A stretch of 9,295 nt of DNA, from the NCBI GenBank assembly GCA_016194725.1, contig JACQAW010000246.1, positions 1 to 9,295 of the forward strand, written 5' to 3'. The translations under genes were made by a program, and so were the position numbers. Each line of letters begins with the position of its first letter. The first letter of the stretch is position 1. This document shows positions 1 to 6,113 of the stretch, piece by piece. The notes under the pieces were generated by a model. The model was not told the DNA's origin. It saw nothing but the letters and a program-made list of their open reading frames with translations, and did not search any database. The stretch is from Deltaproteobacteria bacterium. GTDB taxonomy: Bacteria; Bdellovibrionota; UBA1018; UBA923.

Positions 1-47
1 ATTATCCAGATGCATTGAAGCGGCATTTGCGCGAATGGGTTGCCTGA
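1..47 (+). CDS. rnpA: Probable 3' end of rnpA (RNase P protein component), partial
   Basis: An open frame enters from the left edge (first complete codon 3-5) and stops at TGA 45-47. It encodes the last 14 residues, YPDALKRHLREWVA. The fragment is too short to recognise by sequence. The call rests on synteny: rnpA normally lies directly upstream of yidD, and the basic, helical tail is compatible with the RNase P protein C-terminus. If correct, the product is the protein cofactor of the ribozyme that matures tRNA 5' ends. The stop is 3 bases before a GTG and 6 bases before the ATG that could start yidD, so the two genes are probably co-transcribed. It could be another gene; only upstream sequence can settle this. 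Confidence 0.45.
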   Translation, partial: YPDALKRHLREWVA

Positions 48-53
48 ACGGTG

Positions 54-257
54 ATGCGGTTGTTTAAGCCCTTATTTTATATTTATCGGTTATTGATCTC
101 GCCGGCAATACAGACAGCATTTGATGTTCATTGCCGTTTTGAAGAGTCTTGTAGCAATTATATGGAAAGGGCGTTGCTTGAGCACGGTGTGCTGAAAGGC
201 ACGGCTCTCGGAGTCAAACGCATACTTTCGTGCAGCAGATGGAGCGGACATGGATAA
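54..257 (+). CDS. yidD: YidD, membrane protein insertion efficiency factor
   Basis: This is a small protein of 67 residues (family usually about 70-85). YidD proteins are membrane-associated through an N-terminal amphipathic helix and help YidC insert inner-membrane proteins. Seen here: an N-terminal basic/hydrophobic helix containing the family's 'LISP' turn, then the cysteine core CRFEESCSNYMERAL, then 'HGVLKG', and 'KRILSCSRW' near the end. Three cysteines (27, 33, 60) match the conserved family positions. The usual 'YPTCS' reads 'EESCS', and the usual proline-rich end is cut to SGHG, so this is a slightly divergent, short copy. ATG 54 is chosen because it gives the typical 'M-[RK]-L' start; GTG 51 just before it is the alternative, and neither has a strong Shine-Dalgarno. 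The stop overlaps the yidC start by 8 bases, implying translational coupling with its functional partner. Confidence 0.87.
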   Translation: MRLFKPLFYIYRLLISPAIQTAFDVHCRFEESCSNYMERALLEHGVLKGTALGVKRILSCSRWSGHG

Positions 258-1845
258 GAAAGTTTTTTTAGCGGTTTCACTGTGCGCGGGCATTTTCATG
301 CTTTGGAACCAGCTGTACCTGAAGCCGTACACGGAGCGCCAGCAGGCCTATATGCAACAGCAGGCCCTGCAGCAGCAGAGCGCACCGGCGGGAACCGAGA
401 CCGCTGCGAGCGGGAACGCAATGGGCAGCACCAGCGCGGATAAAAAGACGTCCCGTCCGGGAAAAGCCAATGCGACGATATCAGGCCCGCAAACAATCAC
501 TCTTGGTAATGCCGACTACAGCGCCACGATTTCAACCAAGGGCGGGGTTGTCACGAACTTCAATCTTGCGGACTATCGCGGAACCAAAGCCGATCGCATC
601 AGCCGCCTGGTGGGGGGGCCCGATCAGTTGCAGCTCAACTCGCCGTCGCCAGACTGGACCTATCTGGCAGGCGTGGTTTATTCCGTGCAGAAATCGGACA
701 CAAAGAACCTGGTGCTCTCATATGAAGATGACAAGGTTAGTGTCCGCAGAACCTACACGCTTGAGCCGGCCATTTTCTCGCTCGACAGCGACACCGCGGT
801 TACCTTCAAAAAGCCCGGGCCAAGCTTTCTGTCTGTAGGACTTGAGGCCATCAAGACGCTTCCTAAGGACCAGCTCGAAAACGAACGGCGACAGATTTTT
901 CTGAATCGCACCGGAGGCCAGAAGAACTGGACGGTCGGTGACTTGGACGAGCGTAAGGAAGAACCGCAGGGTAAGTGGTTTGGTTTTGCTTCACGGTATT
1001 TTCTGAATGCCATTTCAAACCGAAATGAAAGCATTCAGCCTGTATTTCAGGCCTGGCCGGCGGAAAATGGTGACGTGGACGCCGGCTTTTTCTATCCGGT
1101 AGCCAATAACACGGCGCAAATTCCGGTGCGTCTCTATTATGGGCCAAAGGATATTGATCTTTTGAAGCAGGCCGGTGGCCACCTGGATTCTGCGGTCGAT
1201 TTCGGCTGGTTCACGGTTTTTGCATACCCCATGCTGACCGCGTTAAAATGGTTTTATAAGTACCTGCACAATTTTGGGTTAGCGATTATTTTGCTCACAG
1301 TACTCGTCAAGCTCCTCACTTATCCACTGACCTTGAAGTCGATGAAGAGCATGAAGCAGATGCAAAGAATTCAACCCCAGCTTACGCGGCTGCGCGAGAA
1401 ACATAAGGACGACAAGGAAAAGCTGAACAAGGAAATGCTGCAGCTGATGAAGGCCAACGGCTATAACCCCATGAGCGGGTGTTTGCCCATGTTCATTCAG
1501 ATGCCAATCTTCGTAGCGCTCTATAACGTTCTTTATGGAGCCATCGATCTGTATGGACAGCCTTTTTTCGGATGGATTCACGACCTCTCTGCCAAAGACC
1601 CGTTTTATGTCACGCCCGCGCTGCTGGTATTAATGATGTTTGTGCAGCAAAAAATGACTCCGAGTACTGCGGCAGACCCGGCCCAGCAACGCATGATGAT
1701 GATGATGCCGGTTGTTTTCGGCTTCATGATGCTTTGGCTGCCTTCGGGTCTCACCCTATACATGCTTGTTAACAGCGTCGTCAGCGTTCTGCAGCAGGTA
1801 GTGATTAACAAGACGATTAGCGTTGGAGCGTCGGCACCAGCCTGA
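250..1845 (+). CDS. yidC: YidC, inner-membrane protein insertase (Oxa1/Alb3 family)
   Basis: YidC inserts and folds inner-membrane proteins, alone or with SecYEG. The 531 residues match the Gram-negative form. There is an N-terminal membrane segment (about 5-20), a Gln-rich linker (31-44), a beta-rich periplasmic domain (about 75-310), an amphipathic helix (about 318-336), then the insertase core. In the core, TM2 is about 341-361, followed by a basic cytoplasmic hairpin (362-408) with 'KSMKQMQRIQPQL', TM3 after 'NPMSGCLPMFIQMPIF' (about 411-431), TM4 (about 452-468) and TM5/6 (about 483-520) with 'LWLPSGLTLYMLVN'. The charged residue of the hydrophilic groove is Lys354 ('VLVKLLTYPLT') where E. 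coli has Arg366; Lys is accepted elsewhere in the family. ATG 250 is preceded by GGAG (241-244) at 5-base spacing, inside the end of yidD. The C-terminus is short and not strongly basic. mnmE follows directly. Confidence 0.97.
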   Translation: MDKKVFLAVSLCAGIFMLWNQLYLKPYTERQQAYMQQQALQQQSAPAGTETAASGNAMGSTSADKKTSRPGKANATISGPQTITLGNADYSATISTKGGVVTNFNLADYRGTKADRISRLVGGPDQLQLNSPSPDWTYLAGVVYSVQKSDTKNLVLSYEDDKVSVRRTYTLEPAIFSLDSDTAVTFKKPGPSFLSVGLEAIKTLPKDQLENERRQIFLNRTGGQKNWTVGDLDERKEEPQGKWFGFASRYFLNAISNRNESIQPVFQAWPAENGDVDAGFFYPVANNTAQIPVRLYYGPKDIDLLKQAGGHLDSAVDFGWFTVFAYPMLTALKWFYKYLHNFGLAIILLTVLVKLLTYPLTLKSMKSMKQMQRIQPQLTRLREKHKDDKEKLNKEMLQLMKANGYNPMSGCLPMFIQMPIFVALYNVLYGAIDLYGQPFFGWIHDLSAKDPFYVTPALLVLMMFVQQKMTPSTAADPAQQRMMMMMPVVFGFMMLWLPSGLTLYMLVNSVVSVLQQVVINKTISVGASAPA

Positions 1846-1852
1846 ACAGCTT

Positions 1853-3238
1853 GTGGCAGGGAATTATTTTTCAAACGACACCATCGTAGCTATCGCCACC
1901 AGTCTGGCTGGTGATGCAGGCGTTGGCGTTATTCGTCTTTCCTGATCGCGTTCGGCCGAAGCCGCAAGGCAGGTTTGTGCCGGGTTTGAGAATCCACGGC
2001 CCAGATATCTGCAGCGTATCGAGATTATTGAACCTGAAAAAAATGGCATTCTCGATGACGGGCTGGCGGTTTTTTTTAGTCAGGGGCAATCGTATACCGG
2101 CGAAGAAGTTGTCGAGCTTCAGCTGCACGGCGGCCGTTTTCTGCTTCAACGCGTGTTGCAGCTTCTCATTTCCACCGAAAAGTGCCGCATGGCGCTTCCG
2201 GGGGAGTTTTCGTTTCGAGCTGTAAGAAATGGTAAACTCAGTCTTGCGGGCGCGGAGGCCGTTGGGCAGCTCATTTCTGCTCAAAGCTTATTCGAAGTCC
2301 AGGCGGCGCGACGAAATCTTGGGAAATCGCGCTGTCAGGAATTTGAGGCTCTTGCCGCCAAGCTCAGGCATCTATTGGCGCAATCGGAGCTCTCCATAGA
2401 TTTCATCGACCAGGACGTTGAAATAATCTCGCTGCAAGCCATGAAGGATGAAATTTCGGGCTTGGCAACTGCGATGGAACGGCTCTTGACTCAGATGCGC
2501 GCGGCACAGCGAATTGCTCGGGGGTTGTCGGTAACATTGGTCGGTGCTCCAAACGCGGGTAAGTCGACATTGTTCAACGCATTGCTGGCCGAGGATCGCG
2601 CGATCGTTTCGCCCGAGGCAGGAACCACCCGCGATATTATAACCGAAGAACTTCGACTTGGGCCTTATTTTATTCGGCTTGCCGATACTGCGGGGCTACG
2701 GACGGGTATTGGCGACATTGAAAAAGAAGGCATTTCCCGGGCCCGTGATCTGGCAGCGGATTCTGATGCCGTAATACTTGTGGTCGATGGGACCCGGCCC
2801 CTCGAGCCCGTTGCCCGGAGTTTACGTCAAAACATCATCGTCGCGTTAAACAAGTGCGATCTGCTAAGCCCCGCCATGAGCGATGAATACGTTAAGATAG
2901 CAGGCATCTCCAGTGAGGCTACGGTAATTCCGGTCAGTGCCGCGCGAGGCGTTGGGATTGATGCGCTGATGAATGCAATTCGCGCGATGCTCGATGCCCA
3001 GTTTGGGTCCGGAATTGAAAGTTTTCTGCCCACGGAGTTTCAGCTTCAAATGCTTGTAGCGTCGCGCGGCTCGCTGGCACAGGTAGAACAACTCCTGAAT
3101 ACGGTTGGTCTGGCTCAGCCCGAACTCATATCGGCGGCGCTGGGGACATCGGTGCGGGCGTTGTCGGATCTGGTCGGCGAAACAACCCCAGATACGGTAC
3201 TGGCAAAGATCTTCAGCGAATTCTGCATCGGCAAATAG
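1853..3238 (+). pseudogene. mnmE: mnmE (trmE), tRNA modification GTPase, interrupted by one in-frame TGA
   Basis: MnmE with MnmG (GidA) installs the 5-carboxymethylaminomethyl group on wobble U34 of certain tRNAs. Reading from GTG 1853 gives 461 codons, the normal family length, in one frame with no indel. The N-terminal formyl-THF domain starts 'NDTIVAIATS' and ends its first strand 'GVGVIRLS'. Codon 31 is then TGA (1943-1945) where relatives have Gly. The frame continues with all landmarks: 'SYTGEEVVELQLHGG', 'PGEFSFRA', G1 GAPNAGKST (231-239), G2 GTTRD (257-261), G3 DTAG (278-281), G4 NKCD (333-336), G5 SAARG (362-366), and the C-terminal CIGK with catalytic Cys458. The start is uncertain: no ATG or good Shine-Dalgarno is visible, and GTG 1853 is the only usual start before the conserved region. 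The labelling as pseudogene is provisional, because a one-base sequencing error or readthrough would make the gene intact. Confidence 0.85.
2153..3238 (+). CDS. mnmE: Longest uninterrupted part of mnmE (helical and GTPase domains)
   Basis: Downstream of the TGA, the first usual in-frame start is GTG 2153; TTG 2156 and ATG 2186 follow. From 2153 the frame gives 361 residues containing the end of the N-terminal domain, the helical domain, the complete G domain and the C-terminal CIGK motif. Nothing suggests a genuine start here: no Shine-Dalgarno lies upstream, and the residues encoded just before (LQLHGG and the following helix) are conserved MnmE sequence. A protein made from 2153 would lose about 100 residues, most of the formyl-THF-binding and dimerisation domain, so it should not be active in U34 modification even if it still bound GTP. 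This entry records the open span only; the biological gene is the longer one beginning near 1853. Confidence 0.55.
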   Translation: MLQLLISTEKCRMALPGEFSFRAVRNGKLSLAGAEAVGQLISAQSLFEVQAARRNLGKSRCQEFEALAAKLRHLLAQSELSIDFIDQDVEIISLQAMKDEISGLATAMERLLTQMRAAQRIARGLSVTLVGAPNAGKSTLFNALLAEDRAIVSPEAGTTRDIITEELRLGPYFIRLADTAGLRTGIGDIEKEGISRARDLAADSDAVILVVDGTRPLEPVARSLRQNIIVALNKCDLLSPAMSDEYVKIAGISSEATVIPVSAARGVGIDALMNAIRAMLDAQFGSGIESFLPTEFQLQMLVASRGSLAQVEQLLNTVGLAQPELISAALGTSVRALSDLVGETTPDTVLAKIFSEFCIGK

Positions 3239-3239
3239 C

Positions 3240-3268
3240 TTGAATTTGAGGGGGTGGGGCGTTACAGT
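3240..3268 (+). promoter_or_regulatory. Candidate sigma-70-type promoter for the hbd operon
   Basis: TTGAAT (3240-3245) and TACAGT (3263-3268) are separated by 17 bases. Each matches four of six bases of the -35 and -10 consensus hexamers. They sit just after the mnmE stop and about 50 bases before the hbd start, in the only gap (78 bases) that separates the housekeeping block from the acyl-CoA operon. This is a weak match that could arise by chance, and no operator repeat was recognised beside it. I found no convincing terminator hairpin in the same gap, so read-through from mnmE is also possible. Confidence 0.25.
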
Positions 3269-3306
3269 CGCGATACCCTTAGAATTGCAGTGCTTTTTAT
3301 AAAAAC

Positions 3307-3311
3307 GGGAG
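3307..3311 (+). promoter_or_regulatory. Ribosome binding site that fixes the hbd start
   Basis: GGGAG lies 5 bases before ATG 3317. It supports that start over an in-frame upstream GTG at 3254, whose extra 21 residues have no counterpart in the family and would place the nucleotide-binding strand too far from the N-terminus. Confidence 0.7.
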
Positions 3312-3316
3312 CAGCC

Positions 3317-4171
3317 ATGGGAATTTCTACGATAGGTGTAGTGGGCGCCGGACAGATGGGTTCCGGTATCGCGCAAGTTGCCGCGACGGCCGGTATCGAG
3401 GTCGTGCTTCAAGATGTTTCACCCGACGGATTGACCAAAGCGAAAAGCCGCATTGAACAGAGCCTGTTGAAGTTGTGCGAAAAGGGAAAGCTGAGCGCTG
3501 CCGATGTCAATAGCGCGAAACAGCGAATTCAGACGACACAACATCTGGAAGACCTTTCCAGGGCCGATTTGGTAATTGAAGCCGCGTCGGAAAACCCGCA
3601 GCTGAAGTACGATATTTTTCGCAAGTTGGACTCCATTTGCCGCGATGAGGTCATCCTGTCCACCAACACCTCGTCGATTTCAATTACCGTGATTGCAGCG
3701 CAAACCCGGCGTCCGGACAGGGTGGTTGGAATGCACTTCATGAATCCCGTTCCGCTGATGAAACTTGTTGAGGTGATAAGGGGCCTGCGTACTTCCGGCG
3801 CAACCTTTCAAGCCGTGCGTTCAGTCGGTGAAAAGATGGGCAAGGATTGCATTGAGTCCAAGGATTTTCCTGGATTTGTCGTTAATCGCGTACTGATGCC
3901 CATGATTAACGAAGCCTGCTACGCGCTCTTTGAAGGCCTGGCCTCGGCGCAGGATATCGACAACGCCATGAAGCTTGGCACGAATCAGCCCATGGGTCCG
4001 CTGGCGCTCGCGGATTTCATCGGTTTGGATACCTGTATGGCAATTCTTAACGTCATGCACGAGGGCTTGGGTGACCCGAAATACCGCCCATGTCCGCTAT
4101 TGAAGCAGTATGTCGCGGCCGGGTTGCTGGGAAAGAAAGCCGGGCAGGGGTTTTACAAATATGCTGTTTGA
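3317..4171 (+). CDS. hbd: 3-hydroxyacyl-CoA dehydrogenase (3-hydroxybutyryl-CoA dehydrogenase type)
   Basis: The enzyme oxidises (S)-3-hydroxyacyl-CoA to 3-ketoacyl-CoA with NAD(P), or runs in reverse, in the cytoplasm. The 284 residues match the usual single-function length (about 282-290). The N-terminal Rossmann fold begins 'IGVVGAGQMGSG' with the dinucleotide motif at 10-15. The catalytic His140 is in 'VVGMHFMNP' and its partner Glu152 in 'KLVEVI', 12 residues later as in the mitochondrial enzyme. Ser119 ('STNTSS') and Asn190 ('GFVVNR') fill the other active-site positions. The C-terminal domain has 'GTNQPMGPLALADFIGLD' and ends 'GKKAGQGFYKY', all typical. The gene heads a five-gene set and overlaps the next gene by 11 bases. 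Chain-length preference cannot be read from sequence; C4 or 2-methyl-branched C4 substrates are both plausible given the neighbours. Confidence 0.94.
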   Translation: MGISTIGVVGAGQMGSGIAQVAATAGIEVVLQDVSPDGLTKAKSRIEQSLLKLCEKGKLSAADVNSAKQRIQTTQHLEDLSRADLVIEAASENPQLKYDIFRKLDSICRDEVILSTNTSSISITVIAAQTRRPDRVVGMHFMNPVPLMKLVEVIRGLRTSGATFQAVRSVGEKMGKDCIESKDFPGFVVNRVLMPMINEACYALFEGLASAQDIDNAMKLGTNQPMGPLALADFIGLDTCMAILNVMHEGLGDPKYRPCPLLKQYVAAGLLGKKAGQGFYKYAV

Positions 4172-4946
4172 AAACTTCGATCTCGAAGAACAGGGGACGA
4201 CCGTGATTCTCCGGATCAATCGCCCCAAGGCGCTCAACGCGCTGAATGGCAAGGTTCTCAAGGAATTTTCAGGGATTCTTGATGAGCTGAACCGGCGAAA
4301 AGATATTCGCGCCGTCGTGCTTACCGGTGCGGGTGAAAAGGCTTTTATCGCGGGTGCCGATATCGCCGAAATGTCGGGTATGTCCCAGATTCTGGCCCTG
4401 GAGTTTGCGCGCCTGGGCCAGACGGTAACTCAGAAGCTCGAGTGTTTGAATGTTCCGGTGATTGCGGCGGTTAACGGCTATGCGCTGGGCGGTGGTTGCG
4501 AAATCGCGATCAGCTGCGATTTTATCCTGGCTTCCACTACGGCTGTGTTCGGGCAACCCGAGGTCAGCCTGGGCCTCATTACCGGCTTTGGTGGCGCGGT
4601 CAGGCTGGCCGATTTCGTGGGCTGGCCACTTGCGCGTGAACTAATATATACTGGCCGCCGCGTCGATGCCATCGAGGCGCTTCGCATCGGTCTTGTGAAT
4701 CGCGTGGTCGAGCCGGCCAGACTGCTGGATGAGGCTCTGGTGGTTGCGGAGTCAATCGGGTCGAATTCACCACAAGCTGTGCGCAAGGTAAAAGCTGTTA
4801 TGACAAAGGTAAGAAGCGAGGCCGTGCTTGCCGCAAAACTTGATCTTGAGGCCAGGGCCTTTTCGACAGTTTTTACAACCTTCGATCAGCGCGAGGGCAC
4901 GAAGGCGTTTCTCGAGAAGCGCAAGGCCCAGTTCAAGGGCGAATAG
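4161..4946 (+). CDS. Enoyl-CoA hydratase (crotonase family)
   Basis: This enzyme adds water across the double bond of a 2-enoyl-CoA to give the 3-hydroxyacyl-CoA used by the preceding gene's product. It has 261 residues, the normal crotonase length. Seen here: 'RPKALNALNG' near the N-terminus, the oxyanion-hole segment 'AFIAGADIAEM' (61-71), 'GYALGGGCEIA' with Glu114 and 'FGQPEVSLGL' with Glu134. These two glutamates correspond to Glu144 and Glu164 of rat hydratase and argue for a true hydratase, not an isomerase or hydrolase. After the second Glu the usual 'GAGGTQRL' reads 'GFGGAVRL', a modest departure. The start is ATG 4161, inside the end of hbd: a longer frame from 4110 would add residues that are only hbd read out of frame. 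A purine run (GCAGGGG, 4144-4150) could serve as ribosome site. Substrate (crotonyl-, tiglyl- or methacrylyl-CoA) is not determined. Confidence 0.93.
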   Translation: MLFENFDLEEQGTTVILRINRPKALNALNGKVLKEFSGILDELNRRKDIRAVVLTGAGEKAFIAGADIAEMSGMSQILALEFARLGQTVTQKLECLNVPVIAAVNGYALGGGCEIAISCDFILASTTAVFGQPEVSLGLITGFGGAVRLADFVGWPLARELIYTGRRVDAIEALRIGLVNRVVEPARLLDEALVVAESIGSNSPQAVRKVKAVMTKVRSEAVLAAKLDLEARAFSTVFTTFDQREGTKAFLEKRKAQFKGE

Positions 4947-4951
4947 GGGAG
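4945..4951 (+). promoter_or_regulatory. Ribosome binding site supporting a GTG start
   Basis: AGGGGAG overlaps the hydratase stop codon and sits 4 bases before GTG 4956. It supports the GTG as the acyl-CoA dehydrogenase start, although the spacing is on the short side. No ATG lies near the expected N-terminus. Confidence 0.6.
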
Positions 4952-4955
4952 CAAC

Positions 4956-6101
4956 GTGGATATTTTTTTGTTGGATGACGAGCATAAGTTGATACGCGAA
5001 GCCGCGCGCGAGTTCGCCCGCAAGGAAATCGCGCCCAAGGCCAAAGAGATAGACGCGAATGGCCGTTTTCCCACCGAAATCATCGCCCAGCTGGGTTCGA
5101 TGGGCTTTATGGGAATGATGATTCCTGAGCAGTACGGAGGAGCGGGGATGGACACTCTTTCGTACGTTATTGCGATGGAGGAAATCGCGGCTGGCTGTGC
5201 CTCCACCAGCGTAATCATGTCCGTGAATAACTCATTGGTTTGTTCGCCGATAGTTTCTTACGGCAGTGAGGCGCAGAAGAAAAAATACCTGACGTCGCTC
5301 GCAAAAGGCGAGAAACTCGGATGCTTTGCGCTCTCGGAGCCGTCCAGTGGCAGCGATGCCGCCAGTCTTAGAACGGTCGCCCGGCGCGAAGGCGATCATT
5401 ACATCATCAACGGCTCTAAAAACTTCATTACCAATGGCCGCGAGGCCGATACCTGCGTGCTTTTCGCCACGCTTGATATGACTAAAGGGCACAAGGCGGT
5501 CTGCGCATTTATTCTTGAAAAGGGAATGCCGGGTTATTCTGTCGGCAAGCTCGAAGATAAGCTGGGTATTTGCGGGTCCAGCACTGCGCAGATGCATTTT
5601 GACAACGTAAAGGTACCGGTTGAAAACTTGATCGGGGTCGAGGGACAGGGCTTCAGGATCGCGCTATCCACGCTTGATGGCGGGCGAGTGGGCATCGCGG
5701 CCCAGGCCCTAGGTATTGCCGCGGCAGCGCACGAGGCGGCCAAAAAATTTGCACGCGAACGTGAGGCCTTTGGGGCCCCGATAGCGAAGCTCCAGGGAAT
5801 CCAATGGCATATAGCTGATATGGCCACCCGGCTCGACGCTGCCCGGCTGCTCACCTGGCGCGCGGCTGTAAAGCGGGATTCCGGAGAACGGTATTCTCGT
5901 GAAGCGGCAATGGCGAAGCTATATGCTTCGGAAATGGCCATGTGGCTGACTACCAAGGCAATACAGGTTCACGGTGGTTATGGTTACATCAAGGAATATC
6001 CGGTGGAACGGCATTTCAGGGATGCAAAGATTACAGAAATTTACGAGGGCACCTCCGAGATTCAGCGTCTCGTGATTGGGTCATCAGAGCTCGCGGACTG
6101 A
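4956..6101 (+). CDS. Short-chain acyl-CoA dehydrogenase (FAD-dependent)
   Basis: The enzyme introduces the alpha-beta double bond into an acyl-CoA and passes electrons to electron-transferring flavoprotein. It has 381 residues with a GTG start, the usual length for the butyryl-CoA/SCAD group. Domain order is intact: an N-terminal helical domain with 'FMGMMIPEQYGGAGMD', a middle beta domain with 'CFALSEPSSGSDAASL' and 'NGSKNFITNG', and a C-terminal helical domain with 'REAFGAPIAKLQGIQ' and 'QVHGGYGYIKEYPVER'. The catalytic base is Glu364 in 'EIYEGTSEIQRLVI', the position used by short- and medium-chain enzymes, whereas isovaleryl-CoA and long-chain enzymes keep theirs elsewhere. It lies 9 bases after the hydratase and 12 before the mutase. 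Butyryl-, isobutyryl- or 2-methylbutyryl-CoA are possible substrates; the linked mutase makes a branched-chain or propionyl route attractive, but that is inference. No ETF genes are in the window. Confidence 0.94.
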   Translation: MDIFLLDDEHKLIREAAREFARKEIAPKAKEIDANGRFPTEIIAQLGSMGFMGMMIPEQYGGAGMDTLSYVIAMEEIAAGCASTSVIMSVNNSLVCSPIVSYGSEAQKKKYLTSLAKGEKLGCFALSEPSSGSDAASLRTVARREGDHYIINGSKNFITNGREADTCVLFATLDMTKGHKAVCAFILEKGMPGYSVGKLEDKLGICGSSTAQMHFDNVKVPVENLIGVEGQGFRIALSTLDGGRVGIAAQALGIAAAAHEAAKKFAREREAFGAPIAKLQGIQWHIADMATRLDAARLLTWRAAVKRDSGERYSREAAMAKLYASEMAMWLTTKAIQVHGGYGYIKEYPVERHFRDAKITEIYEGTSEIQRLVIGSSELAD

Positions 6102-6113
6102 GGAGCGAAAGTC

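Noticed and set aside
1302..1322. Lys354 in place of the Arg of the YidC groove as a loss-of-function change
   Set aside because: The positive charge is retained, and Lys at this position is found in other YidC proteins, so activity is expected.
1693..1707. Five ATG codons in a row in yidC as a microsatellite or slippage site
   Set aside because: Met-rich runs at the start of this membrane segment are common in YidC proteins, and the frame is intact across it.
1951..1960. TTCGGCCGAA perfect palindrome in mnmE as a regulatory site
   Set aside because: It lies in coding sequence that encodes expected MnmE residues. A 10-base palindrome with no loop is not a convincing hairpin or operator.
3294..3305. 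TTTTTATAAAAA palindrome before hbd as a promoter -10 or operator
   Set aside because: It abuts the ribosome binding site and has no -35-like hexamer at proper distance. A 12-base A/T palindrome is weak evidence for an operator.
3254..3316. Longer hbd starting at an upstream GTG
   Set aside because: The extra 21 residues are not family-like, and a Shine-Dalgarno (3307-3311) correctly placed before ATG 3317 gives the normal length.
3239..3316. Rho-independent terminator between mnmE and hbd
   Set aside because: Only a weak GGGT/ACCC pairing with a long loop and no following T-run was found.
4110..4160. Longer enoyl-CoA hydratase beginning inside hbd
   Set aside because: The added residues are hbd read in another frame. 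The family-like N-terminus begins at ATG 4161.
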